DNA of 64,000 nucleotides from Cupriavidus metallidurans CH34 (GTDB taxonomy: Bacteria > Pseudomonadota > Gammaproteobacteria > Burkholderiales > Burkholderiaceae): contig NC_007973.1 of assembly GCF_000196015.1 (NCBI RefSeq), positions 3,658,001 through 3,722,000 of the forward strand, written 5' to 3'. The notes under the pieces are model-generated. The model had not been told where the DNA came from. It searched no databases and was given only the letters and a program-made list of their open reading frames with translations. The position numbers and the translations under genes are program-made. Shown here piece by piece: positions 51,749 through 59,367 of this stretch. Every line of letters begins with the position of its first letter. Position 1 is the first letter of the stretch.

Positions 51749-52504
51749 TCAGGGGCGCTTGCGCTTGACCGTGGACTTCCTGGCCTTCGACTTCGTCGGC
51801 ACCAGCGCATTGGCGGTATCCGGCATCTCGTCGGCGCCGCTGCCATCGCCGGCCTCGGTGCCACCCGCCTCGATCTCGGGGCCCAGGGCCGCCACTTCGG
51901 TGCGGGACAGCCGGCGGATTTCCACCTTGGTCGAGCCACTATTGACGAAGCTCAGGCGCTTGGCTGCCGCGTACGACAGGTCGAGGATCCGGTTGCCATG
52001 ATAGGGGCCACGGTCGTTGATCCGCACCACGGCCACCTTGTTGTTGCTGAGATTGCGCACCAGCACCCAGCTGTCTAGCGGCAGGGTCGGGTGAGCCGCC
52101 GTCATGGCGCGCATGTCGAAGCGTTCGCCATTGGCGGTCTTGCGGCCGTGAAAGCCCTTGCCGTACCAGGATGCCGTGCCACGCTGCTCGAACGTACCCA
52201 TGTCCGCGCGCAGGCCGTCGATCGACGATTGCGCCGGCGCGCCTTCATCGAGGCCGAACAGGTTCCAGCTACCGCGATCGTCGGACTTGGCCGTCGCCGG
52301 CGCGTTCGTGCCGGACTTCGACCGTGCGGACTTGGTCGGGATCGCGCCTTGCGTCGATGCGTTCTCGGTGTCGCCGCCCGGCGGCGTCGCGCACGCGGCC
52401 ATCACCAACGCCGATACGATGATCGCGCATTGACGAAGGAAGCGTGTGGAGCCGGGCGCTATCGTGCGCACGGACTCCGGGCGGAGTGCGGGCTGGCTAA
52501 ACAT
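51749..52504 (-). CDS. rlpA: Septal-ring-type lipoprotein RlpA
   Basis: A 251-residue protein. A possible lipobox MAAC (C38) follows a hydrophobic segment (AIIVSALVMAAC). The double-psi beta-barrel domain is GTASWYGKGFHGRKTANGERFDMRAMTAAHPTLPLDSWVLVRNL to RGPYHGNRILDLSYAAAKRL (about 110-190), with the family's catalytic-type Asp and His residues (FDM, AAHPTLP, NDRGPY). It lacks a C-terminal SPOR domain and instead ends in a Lys/Arg-rich tail (KSKARKSTVKRKRP). RlpA is a lytic transglycosylase on bare glycan in some species. Confidence 0.9.
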   Translation of the reverse strand: MFSQPALRPESVRTIAPGSTRFLRQCAIIVSALVMAACATPPGGDTENASTQGAIPTKSARSKSGTNAPATAKSDDRGSWNLFGLDEGAPAQSSIDGLRADMGTFEQRGTASWYGKGFHGRKTANGERFDMRAMTAAHPTLPLDSWVLVRNLSNNKVAVVRINDRGPYHGNRILDLSYAAAKRLSFVNSGSTKVEIRRLSRTEVAALGPEIEAGGTEAGDGSGADEMPDTANALVPTKSKARKSTVKRKRP

Positions 52505-52561
52505 AGGCGCGCAGTCTAACAGAGTCGTATTGAAGCTAGTGCCTTGATTTTGTTACGAAAC

Positions 52562-52580
52562 TTAAGCAAAAGGTGCTTAA
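52562..52580. promoter_or_regulatory. 19-base dyad between rlpA and MBL gene
   Basis: TTAAGCA-aaagg-TGCTTAA is a perfect 7-5-7 dyad, AT-rich, 58 bases upstream of rlpA and in the divergent gap 52505-52800. A possible -10 (TACAAT, 52741-52746) for the plus-strand gene is the only other mark seen in this gap. The regulator is unknown. Confidence 0.45.
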
Positions 52581-52800
52581 ACTGGTGTCAATTCCCCGCA
52601 ATCCACGGCGTGGCAAGGGATTGCGCCGGATACCCCGGGGCGGGTTCTTGATGGAGCGTGCACGGCTTATGCTGCACTTTCTGTGTGGCATCGCACGTAT
52701 CGGGGTCGATGACCGAGCGATGACGCACGCATGACGCGGCTACAATGACTCACCTGCCGAGGCCGGTGTCCAGCCTCAAAATATGCCGCAACAAGCACAA

Positions 52801-53451
52801 ATGAAAGCCCTCCTGATCCCCGTCACGCCCTTCCAGCAAAACTGTTCGCTACTGATCGACGAGACCACGCAGCGCGCGGCCGTTTGCGATCCCGGTGGCG
52901 ATCTCGACCGCATCCTCTCGGCGGTCAAGGAGCAAGGCGTCACGCTGGAGAAGATCTTTCTGACGCACGGGCACGTCGATCACTGCGCCGGCGCCGCGAC
53001 GCTATCGCGCCAGCTCGGCATTCCGATCGAGGGGCCGCAGCAGGAGGAACGCTTCTGGATCGAGCAGCTGCCCGAGCAGACGCGGCGATTCGGCTTTGGG
53101 CATCCCGAGGCTTTCGAGCCGGACCGCTGGCTCGAGAACGGCGACACGGTCACGTTTGGCAACGAGACGCTCGAGGTCTATCACTGCCCGGGCCATACGC
53201 CGGGCCACGTTGTGTTTTTCTCGCGCCCCAACAAGCTCGCCATCGTCGGCGATGTGTTGTTCGCCGGCTCGATCGGGCGCACCGACTTCCCGCGCGGCAA
53301 CCACGCGGATCTGATCCGCTCGATCCGCACCCGGCTCTGGCCGTTGGGTGACGACGTGACGTTCGTGCCGGGTCACGGCCCGGTCTCCACGTTCGGCGAG
53401 GAGCGTCGCAACAATCCGTTCGTGGCCGATCACCTGATCGACGTGGCCTGA
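52801..53451 (+). CDS. MBL-fold metallo-hydrolase (YcbL/glyoxalase II-like)
   Basis: A 216-residue metallo-beta-lactamase fold protein. Zinc ligands are in FLTHGHVDHCAG (THxHxDH), CPGHTPGHVVF, and VGDVLFAGSIGRTDFPRG. It begins MKALLIPVTPFQQNCSLLIDE like E. coli YcbL, which fixed the start; an ATG six codons earlier is possible. It is likely a type II glyoxalase or a related thioester hydrolase. It is 3 bases ahead of the exonuclease gene. Confidence 0.9.
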   Translation: MKALLIPVTPFQQNCSLLIDETTQRAAVCDPGGDLDRILSAVKEQGVTLEKIFLTHGHVDHCAGAATLSRQLGIPIEGPQQEERFWIEQLPEQTRRFGFGHPEAFEPDRWLENGDTVTFGNETLEVYHCPGHTPGHVVFFSRPNKLAIVGDVLFAGSIGRTDFPRGNHADLIRSIRTRLWPLGDDVTFVPGHGPVSTFGEERRNNPFVADHLIDVA

Positions 53452-53454
53452 CCC

Positions 53455-54102
53455 ATGGCGAAAAAACAGGCGCCGGACACGCGTCCCGAGATCTACGTCA
53501 GTACCGACGTGGAGGCCGACGGCCCGATCCCGGGCCCACATTCGATGCTGTCTTTCGCATCGGTGGCGATGCTGGCAGACAAGACTGTTGTCGGCACGTT
53601 CTCCGCGAACCTGGAGACCTTGCCCGGCGCGGCCGGTCATCCTGTACAGATGCAATGGTGGAAAACGCAGCCCGAAGCCTGGGCGGCGTGCCGGCGTGAC
53701 CTGCAGCGTCCCGAGGACGCCATGCCGCGTTACGTCGAATGGGTCGAAAGCCTGCCCGGCAAGCCGGTGTTCGTCGCGTTCCCAGCCGGCTTCGATTTCA
53801 CATGGGTGTTCTGGTACATGATGCGGTTCGTAGGCCGGTCACCCTTCGGCTGGGCCGCGCTCGACATCAAGACCGTCGGCTTCGCGCTGACCGGGCTGCC
53901 CTACCGTAAAGCGGTCAAGGCGGCCTTTCCCGCCCATTGGCACGATCCGCTGCCCCATACGCACGTGGCGCTCGACGACGCGCTCGAGCAAGGGGCGCTG
54001 TTCTGCAACATGCTGACCGAACTGCGCGCACGGGAAGCCGCCCTGGCTGCCCTGCCCCCGGCGGCGGACACACCGGAAAGCGATCCCAAACCCGCAGTGT
54101 GA
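53455..54102 (+). CDS. DnaQ-fold 3'-5' exonuclease-like protein
   Basis: A 215-residue protein. The first acidic motif is in [25 protein letters not shown] (D-x-E), a middle motif in [17 protein letters not shown] (Asp), and a later one in [16 protein letters not shown] (H-x4-D), the layout of DEDDh exonucleases. It looks like the stand-alone exonuclease family of proteobacteria; the substrate is unknown. It is very likely co-transcribed with the MBL gene. Confidence 0.8.
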   Translation: MAKKQAPDTRPEIYVSTDVEADGPIPGPHSMLSFASVAMLADKTVVGTFSANLETLPGAAGHPVQMQWWKTQPEAWAACRRDLQRPEDAMPRYVEWVESLPGKPVFVAFPAGFDFTWVFWYMMRFVGRSPFGWAALDIKTVGFALTGLPYRKAVKAAFPAHWHDPLPHTHVALDDALEQGALFCNMLTELRAREAALAALPPAADTPESDPKPAV

Positions 54103-54309
54103 ATGTTGGATCGCTTTCGGTGCATTTGAGGCCGAACAGGCGCACCGCCTTGGTGCGGCAACCAACACCTGTTCGATCCATGCCGCATCGATAGCATGGC
54201 AAACGTCACCTATAGTAGAAGCGTGCAATTGGTGGCGTGAGGTGGCGTGAGCGTTCGCGCCGCCTGTGCCCGCCAGCGATCCCTGACGGTGCGCCGAGGA
54301 GGTGTGGCC

Positions 54310-54540
54310 ATGCGATTCCATCCCGATCTTCATCTCAAGGATCTTTCCGGCCGGTTGCACTGGCCGCACCGTCCTGGTGCGCATACCGATATCGTCACGC
54401 ACTACCATTCCGTCACGGAAGATGCGGAAGTCGCCCAGGCGACGATCTACGTGAGCGCGGTCACGGCGGTCGTGCTGTTGGTCGTCCTGGCAGGAATCTC
54501 TTTCGGTCAGGAGGTCATGCACTGGCTGGGCGTCAATTGA
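54310..54540 (+). CDS. Small single-pass membrane protein
   Basis: A 76-residue protein. A His-rich soluble part (MRFHPDLHLKDLSGRLHWPHRPGAHTDIVTHYHSVTEDAE) is followed by one membrane helix (IYVSAVTAVVLLVVLAGISFG). ATG 54310 has a strong GAGGAGG site 8 bases upstream. No family was recognised; seven histidines in the first 34 residues could bind metal, but that is speculation. A strong hairpin follows the gene. Confidence 0.7.
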   Translation: MRFHPDLHLKDLSGRLHWPHRPGAHTDIVTHYHSVTEDAEVAQATIYVSAVTAVVLLVVLAGISFGQEVMHWLGVN

Positions 54541-54576
54541 ACGGCCCCGTCTGAAGCACACTCCCTGTCTGACCGG

Positions 54577-54610
54577 CCGGCCTCCACCTCTGGTGGGGGC
54601 CGGTTCTATT
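54577..54610 (+). terminator. Hairpin terminator after the small membrane gene
   Basis: CCGGCCTCCACC (54577-54588) pairs with GGTGGGGGCCGG (54592-54603), a 12-pair stem with one T-G pair, followed by TTCTATTT. It starts 37 bases after the stop. Confidence 0.75.
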
Positions 54611-54631
54611 TCAGGGGTGGAAAACTGGCGC

Positions 54632-54991
54632 TCAACCCAGCAGTTGGGCCACGTTCTCCGGCGGACGCCCGATCGCCGCGCGGCGGTTGCGGACCACCAC
54701 CGGTCGCTGCAGCAGAATCGGGTTGTCGGCCACGGCGGCCAGCAGTTCGGCGTCGGTCAGGCCGGGATCGGCAAGATCCAGCTCCTTGTAGGCGCTTTCG
54801 CCATCGCGGATCATGGCGCGCACCGGCACGCCCAGCATCGTGTGGAGCTGGCGCAGCGTGGCGAGCGACGGCGGCGTCTTGAGGTATTCCACGATCTCCA
54901 CCGGTTCGCCCAGGCGCTGCGCTGCCGATTCGACCAGCGCGAGCGTTTCGCGCGATTTCGAGCAGCGGGGGTTATGGTAGATCGTGATCAT
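54632..54991 (-). CDS. ArsC-family arsenate reductase-like protein
   Basis: A 119-residue glutaredoxin-linked ArsC fold. YHNPRCSKSRETLALVE holds the catalytic Cys10 in the usual CSKSR context; EYLKTPPS and QRPVVVRNRRAAIGRPPENV follow. True ArsC and the YfgD/Spx-like group share these; no other ars gene is nearby, so arsenic is only one option. No ribosome site was decisive. Confidence 0.85.
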   Translation of the reverse strand: MITIYHNPRCSKSRETLALVESAAQRLGEPVEIVEYLKTPPSLATLRQLHTMLGVPVRAMIRDGESAYKELDLADPGLTDAELLAAVADNPILLQRPVVVRNRRAAIGRPPENVAQLLG

Positions 54992-55133
54992 GACGGCTTC
55001 CTTCGGCCTGTTCCGGCAGTCTGTGTTGAACTACCCGCACTATATACAACCGCACGCGGCAACGGACAGGCAACGGCCAGGCAACGATTGCTGGCTGGCA
55101 CGCATTATGCGCGACCCGGCCTATCGCTGAACC

Positions 55134-55754
55134 ATGGCCAGCGACGACGTGCCATGGCAGATTGACCCCTCAGAATCTCCTTCGGAATCCAACGTGTCCG
55201 CCCTCCCCACCATCGCGCGCAAGCCTTACCGGCTGCGCGACGCCACCACTGACGACGTCCCGGCGATCCACGCCATCTACGCCCACCACGTGCAACACGG
55301 CCGCGCCTCGTTCGAGGAAGTGGCGCCGACCGTCGACGAGATGCGGCACCGGTTCGGCGAGGTCCTCAAGAAGGGCCTGCCGTATATCGTCGCCGAACGC
55401 GATGGCGAGATCCTTGGCTATGCCTATGCGTCGAGTTATCGCGCTCGCAGCGCCTACCGCTTCGCCATCGAGGACTCGATCTATATCGACCATCGCCATA
55501 CCGGCGAAGGGCTGGGCCGCGCGCTGCTGGCCGAACTGATCACGCGCTGCGAGACCGGGCCGTGGCGTCAGATGGTGGCCGTGGTGGCGCTGACCGCGTC
55601 CGGTGAGGGCGCCGGTTCCGTGGCCGTGCACGAGCGGCTGGGATTCCGTACCGTCGGGCGGCTGGAATCGGTCGGTCTCAAGCACGGTCAGTGGATCGAC
55701 ACCCTGCTGATGCAGCGCCCGCTTGGCGTCGGAGACGCGACGATCCCCGACTGA
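55134..55754 (+). CDS. GNAT acetyltransferase, phosphinothricin/methionine-sulfone type
   Basis: A 206-residue protein; the GNAT domain spans about 32-195. YRLRDATTDDVPAIHAIYAHHVQHGRASFEEVAP, GYAYASSYRARSAYRFAIEDSIYIDHRHTGEGLGRALLAELI and GSVAVHERLGFRTVGRLESVGLKHGQWIDTLLMQRPL match the phosphinothricin acetyltransferase group, whose usual roles include acylating methionine derivatives. The first 25 or so residues are extra; a GTG at 55194 could be the real start. Confidence 0.85.
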   Translation: MASDDVPWQIDPSESPSESNVSALPTIARKPYRLRDATTDDVPAIHAIYAHHVQHGRASFEEVAPTVDEMRHRFGEVLKKGLPYIVAERDGEILGYAYASSYRARSAYRFAIEDSIYIDHRHTGEGLGRALLAELITRCETGPWRQMVAVVALTASGEGAGSVAVHERLGFRTVGRLESVGLKHGQWIDTLLMQRPLGVGDATIPD

Positions 55755-55790
55755 TTGACTGACCGGTCGCCTTTGCGGCGTCAGTCCACA

Positions 55791-56411
55791 TCAGTCCACC
55801 ATCGCGGGCACGGCGGCTTCGCACCAGGCGCGAAGGTGGTCAAAGCTGCGCGCCACCGGGTCGGAGCCGCGATTCATGTTCTCCATGCGCAGAACCTCGA
55901 CGCGCGACAGGCCAATCGTCCCCAGCACGTACTTCAGGTATGGCGTGAAGAAATCCTGCTGACTGCCGGGCCCGTCGTGAAACGCGCCGCCGCAGGCCAC
56001 CACGGCCAGCACCGGGCGGTCTCGCAGCAGGCCCTGCTTGCCTTGCGGCGTGCTCCGGAAGGTCCGCCCCGGCCGCACGACCACGTCGATCCACGTCTTG
56101 AGCGTGGCCGGCACCGTGAAATTGTGGATCGGCGTGGTGATCAGCACCATGTCCGCAGACTCGAGTTCGGCAATCAGGCGCTCGGAGAGCATCAGCGCCG
56201 GGGCCTGCTCGTCACCGCCGGCCGCCACGGCAAGATTCGCGTCTGTGAACGCCGCGTCGATGGGCGGCAGCGGCTCGGCACCGAGATCGCGTTCGATCAC
56301 GGTCAGCGGTCCGCGATGCGCGGCCAGCCGTTCGCGTACGACGGACCCAGCCTGGCGGCTGTGTGATCGCTCGCCGCGCGGGCTGACGTTCAGGTGTAGC
56401 AATGTGGTCAT
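55791..56411 (-). CDS. azoR: FMN-dependent NADH azoreductase
   Basis: A 206-residue flavodoxin-fold enzyme. LLHLNVSPRGERSHSRQAG binds FMN phosphate, MVLITTPIHNFTVPATLKTWIDVVVRPGRTF is the AzoR core, and VVACGGAFHDGPGSQQDFFTPYLKYVLGTIGL the second. It reduces quinones and azo dyes with NADH. It sits just downstream of the GNAT/AhpD pair on the same strand, after a short tandem repeat. Confidence 0.88.
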   Translation of the reverse strand: MTTLLHLNVSPRGERSHSRQAGSVVRERLAAHRGPLTVIERDLGAEPLPPIDAAFTDANLAVAAGGDEQAPALMLSERLIAELESADMVLITTPIHNFTVPATLKTWIDVVVRPGRTFRSTPQGKQGLLRDRPVLAVVACGGAFHDGPGSQQDFFTPYLKYVLGTIGLSRVEVLRMENMNRGSDPVARSFDHLRAWCEAAVPAMVD

Positions 56412-56425
56412 GTCTGGAGGCGTAT

Positions 56426-56476
56426 GGTCGGCCCGTGGTTCGGCCCATTAGTTCGGCCCATGAATTCGGCGCCAGT
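56426..56476. repeat. Degenerate 13-base tandem repeat
   Basis: Units GTTCGGCCCATTA (56438-56450) and GTTCGGCCCATGA (56451-56463) differ by one base; flanking units GGTCGGCCCGTG (56426) and ATTCGGCGCCAGT (56464) are weaker. The repeat fills most of the 76-base gap ahead of azoR. Confidence 0.6.
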
Positions 56477-56487
56477 GATCGACTCAC

Positions 56488-56937
56488 TCAGTCGAACACG
56501 TAGTTGAACCGTAGCGCCCGGGCCAGCAGGCCGTTGCGGTAGTAGAAGCGGTGGCCGAGCACATTGTCGAGCGGCGTGTCCAGCACCAGCCGCGCGCATC
56601 CCTGCGCGTGCGCTTTCGTCTTCAGCCAGTCCATCAGCATCTGGCCGTACCCACCGCTGCGCGCGGCGGCGTCAGTGACCAGATCGTCGACATAGCAGTA
56701 CGGCCCATAGACGAGGTTTTCCGCGTACCGATAGCCAGCCAGCGCCACCAACGGGCCATCGTTCCACAGACCGACCAGACGGTAGCCGTCGCCGGTCTGC
56801 CGCTGCCAACGCGTGACCAGCTCGTCCGCGTCCTGCAGATGCGGGCGCAACTGGTGCATCAGGGGAAACGCCGCAGCCACGTCTCCGGGCGTATCGATGC
56901 CGCGGATCTCGATCTGCTCCGCGGTGACGCCGTTCAT
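56488..56937 (-). CDS. GNAT acetyltransferase
   Basis: A 149-residue GNAT. IEIRGIDTPGDVAAAFPLMHQLRPHL at the N-terminus, VDDLVTDAAARSGGYGQMLMDWLKTKAHAQGCARLVLDT as the acetyl-CoA loop, and NVLGHRFYYRNGLLARALRF at the end. Substrate unknown. It overlaps the AhpD-like gene by 4 bases, so it is likely under the same MarR control. Confidence 0.87.
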   Translation of the reverse strand: MNGVTAEQIEIRGIDTPGDVAAAFPLMHQLRPHLQDADELVTRWQRQTGDGYRLVGLWNDGPLVALAGYRYAENLVYGPYCYVDDLVTDAAARSGGYGQMLMDWLKTKAHAQGCARLVLDTPLDNVLGHRFYYRNGLLARALRFNYVFD

Positions 56938-57392
56938 GGCCGGCCCCCGGGCGAGGCTGGCGGCGGCGCGAAATGCAAGCCGACCGCAATGCGGTTCCAG
57001 GCGTTGATCGAGGCAATCGCGGCTGCCAGCAACATCAGTTCCTGCTCGCTGAACACCGTCCGCGCGGTGGCGAAGGCCACATCGCGCGCGGCGGGATCGT
57101 TCATGGACGTCAGCGCCTCGGCCCAGCCTAGCGCCGCGGCTTCGCGCGCCGTGTAGATGCCCGCGTCGCGCCAGCCGGCCAGCAGGTCGAACTTGCGCGG
57201 GTCGATATCGAGTTTGCGCGCAATGTTCAGATGGAACTGCAGGCAGAACGCGCAGCCGTTGATCTGCGAGACGCGCAGCTTGAGCAGCTCCGTCAGCGCT
57301 TTGTCCATCCCCGCCGCTTCCACTGCCTTGCTTACCCCGCTCAGCGCCGCGTAGACGTCGGACGCCGATTTCGTGAAGGTCTGGAAATCCAT
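56934..57392 (-). CDS. AhpD-like carboxymuconolactone decarboxylase family protein
   Basis: A 152-residue alkylhydroperoxidase AhpD-fold protein. The redox motif is CAFCLQFHLNIARKL (CxxC with the downstream His), preceded by LLKLRVSQINGCAF; then WRDAGIYTAREAAALGWAEALT. Such proteins reduce peroxides through a thiol relay. AAGGAG lies 6 bases ahead of the ATG. It is divergent from marR, with the shared operator between. Confidence 0.9.
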   Translation of the reverse strand: MDFQTFTKSASDVYAALSGVSKAVEAAGMDKALTELLKLRVSQINGCAFCLQFHLNIARKLDIDPRKFDLLAGWRDAGIYTAREAAALGWAEALTSMNDPAARDVAFATARTVFSEQELMLLAAAIASINAWNRIAVGLHFAPPPASPGGRP

Positions 57393-57412
57393 GACTGGCT
57401 CCTTGCGATAAG

Positions 57413-57451
57413 ATGTCAGAGTTCGAAGATTAATGTAAGAGCTCTGACATT
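57413..57451. promoter_or_regulatory. MarR operator with three half-sites
   Basis: AATGTAAGAG and CTCTGACATT form a 20-base near-perfect palindrome (57432-57451, one mismatched pair). A third half-site, ATGTCAGAG (57413-57421), repeats the right arm in inverse. They fill the gap between ahpD-like and marR genes, so the regulator probably represses both. Confidence 0.75.
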
Positions 57452-57976
57452 ATGGGAAAGACCCTGTCATCCAAAGGGAAAAACAAAGGGAAGAAGGCAG
57501 ACGCGGAGGAAGCGGCTCGGATTCCCGCACCCGGTGAAGGCAAGCGCGGCGAGAGCGGCTATCTGGCGTACCTGCTGCGGCAGGCCAGCGCGGCCAATCG
57601 CCTGAACATGGAACGCCTGCTGGCCGATCTTGGTGTGACCCTGCCGCAGTTCTTCGTACTGACGATGCTCGGCGCCTACCCCGGCATTTCCGGTGCCGAC
57701 GTCGCGCGGCTGGCGATGCTGACCCCGCAGACGGTCAGCGTGATCATGAACAACCTGGAGAAGATGGGCGCGATCGCGCGTCAGCCTCATCCGGTGCACG
57801 GCCGCATCCAGACGATCGCGCTGACGGAGAGCGGGCAGGCATTGCTGGCCGAGTGCAAGGTACGCGCGCGGGAGGCCGATAAGCGACTGCGCGCCGGGCT
57901 CACCGCCGAAGAAGAGCAGATCGTGCGGCGATGGCTGGTAAGCCTGGCCGTGCCGGACGAAGACGCCGCCGAATGA
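57452..57976 (+). CDS. MarR-family transcriptional regulator
   Basis: A 174-residue MarR protein with a Lys-rich N-terminal extension (MGKTLSSKGKNKGKKADAEEAARIP) of about 35 residues, then LAYLLRQASAANRLNMERLLADLGVTLPQFFVLTMLGAYPGISGADVARLAMLTPQTVSVIMNNLEKMGAIAR, the winged-helix core. The first ATG abuts the operator with no ribosome site, so the transcript may be leaderless or start at a later codon. It likely controls the divergent AhpD/GNAT pair. Confidence 0.87.
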   Translation: MGKTLSSKGKNKGKKADAEEAARIPAPGEGKRGESGYLAYLLRQASAANRLNMERLLADLGVTLPQFFVLTMLGAYPGISGADVARLAMLTPQTVSVIMNNLEKMGAIARQPHPVHGRIQTIALTESGQALLAECKVRAREADKRLRAGLTAEEEQIVRRWLVSLAVPDEDAAE

Positions 57977-58008
57977 AAAAAGGCCCGCGGACGAGTGTCT
58001 CGCGGGCC
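57976..58008 (-). terminator. Terminator of the M20 peptidase gene
   Basis: GGCCCGCG (57982-57989) and CGCGGGCC (58001-58008) form a perfect stem. Read on the minus strand, a TTTTTT run follows, so it ends the M20 transcript 47 bases past its stop. It may also stop marR, which ends at its edge. Confidence 0.85.
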
Positions 58009-58054
58009 ATCATCACAACCAAGGGGTACTACAGTTCGCGGGGGCGCGTCTTGT

Positions 58055-59323
58055 TCAGGCCATCAGGTCCGACAGTGCCAGCGCGACGACCTTGGTGGCA
58101 CGGTTCAGGTCGTTCAGACGCAGGTTCTCGTCCGAGTTGTGGCCGCGGGCTTCCATCAGCGTGCGCGGGCCGGCGCCGTACAGCACGGTCGGGATGCCAC
58201 GGCTCGTGTAGTGGCGAGCGTCGGTGTAGAGCGGCACGCCCTGCACCGGAATCTCCACGCCGAAGACCGACTCGGCGCGTTGCTTCAGGGCACCGATCAG
58301 CTTCTCCACGCCCGGCAGTTCCGACAGCGGTTCGGCCAGGATGATGCGCTCTACCTTCACCTCGATGCCCGGACGCTCCTTGGCGGCCTTCTCCACGACA
58401 GCGCGGAGCTCGCCTTCGGCGTCGAAACCGATCTCTTCCGGAATCATGCGGCGGTCCACGCGGAACGTGACCAGGTCAGGCACCACGTTGGTGTTGATGC
58501 CACCCTTGATCAGGCCGACGTTCAGCGTGGCAGTGTCGATGCCGAGCACCTTGCTCTTGCGCGTGGCCAGTTCGGCCCGCAGGCCGTAGATCGCCTGCAG
58601 GATGTGCGTGGCGGCCTCGATCGCGTCCACGCCAGTGTGCGGCATGGCGGCGTGGCCCTGCTTGCCCTTGACGGTGACTTCCACGTGCAGACAGCCGTTG
58701 TGGGCCGACGTGATGCCGTACGAGAAGCCGGCCGAGATTGCGTAATCGGGCTTGGTCAGGCCTTCGTCGAGCAGGAACTTCGGACCGATGTCGCCACCGG
58801 TTTCCTCGTCATAGGTGAACTGCAGTTCGACGGTGCCGTTCAGCTTCGCGCCCTGCTTCTCGGCTTCCTGAAGCGCCAGCACGGCGTAGGCGTAGGTGGC
58901 GAAGTCCGACTTCGACACGGCCACGCCACGGCCGAACATCACCGGGCCATGTTCGCTGTCAGCGATCTCGCCGCCGTACGGGTCCTTGGTCCAGCCCAGG
59001 CCCGGAGGCACCACGTCACCGTGGGCGTTCATCGCGATGGTCGGTCCACCGTTGCCGAACGTCTTGCGCACCAGCAGGTTGGTCGCGCTGATCATGCCGG
59101 CTGCACGGACCTTGTCTTCGGGCACCTTGTGGGCCTCGACCTTGAATCCCAGCCCTTCGAGCAGTTCCTTGGCGCGCTTGCCATGGGCGTCGCAATCGCC
59201 GGGGGGGTTGTCCGACGGCACCTTGACCAGCTCGGCCAGGAACGCTTCCTGTTGCGGGCGGTGTTGGTCGATATATTGCGTCAGCGTGGTTTCAACGGGA
59301 TTCATGTTGTCTCGTGCGGTCAT
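58055..59323 (-). CDS. M20-family metallo-hydrolase (ArgE/DapE type)
   Basis: A 422-residue binuclear zinc amidohydrolase. PTIAMNAHGDVVPPG carries the first zinc His and bridging Asp; FTYDEETGGDIGPKF carries the catalytic Glu pair; the dimerisation/lid domain is in the middle (VEVTVKGKQGHAAMPHTGVDAIEAATHIL), and the last zinc His is in EARGHNSDENL. Substrate group: N-acyl amino acids or similar. It follows the other M20 gene by 44 bases on the same strand. ATG 59323 has a second in-frame ATG six codons on. Confidence 0.9.
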   Translation of the reverse strand: MTARDNMNPVETTLTQYIDQHRPQQEAFLAELVKVPSDNPPGDCDAHGKRAKELLEGLGFKVEAHKVPEDKVRAAGMISATNLLVRKTFGNGGPTIAMNAHGDVVPPGLGWTKDPYGGEIADSEHGPVMFGRGVAVSKSDFATYAYAVLALQEAEKQGAKLNGTVELQFTYDEETGGDIGPKFLLDEGLTKPDYAISAGFSYGITSAHNGCLHVEVTVKGKQGHAAMPHTGVDAIEAATHILQAIYGLRAELATRKSKVLGIDTATLNVGLIKGGINTNVVPDLVTFRVDRRMIPEEIGFDAEGELRAVVEKAAKERPGIEVKVERIILAEPLSELPGVEKLIGALKQRAESVFGVEIPVQGVPLYTDARHYTSRGIPTVLYGAGPRTLMEARGHNSDENLRLNDLNRATKVVALALSDLMA

Positions 59324-59367
59324 CTTCGTTATCTCTGGAGTTTTCGGGGCGACGCCGATGGCGGCGC

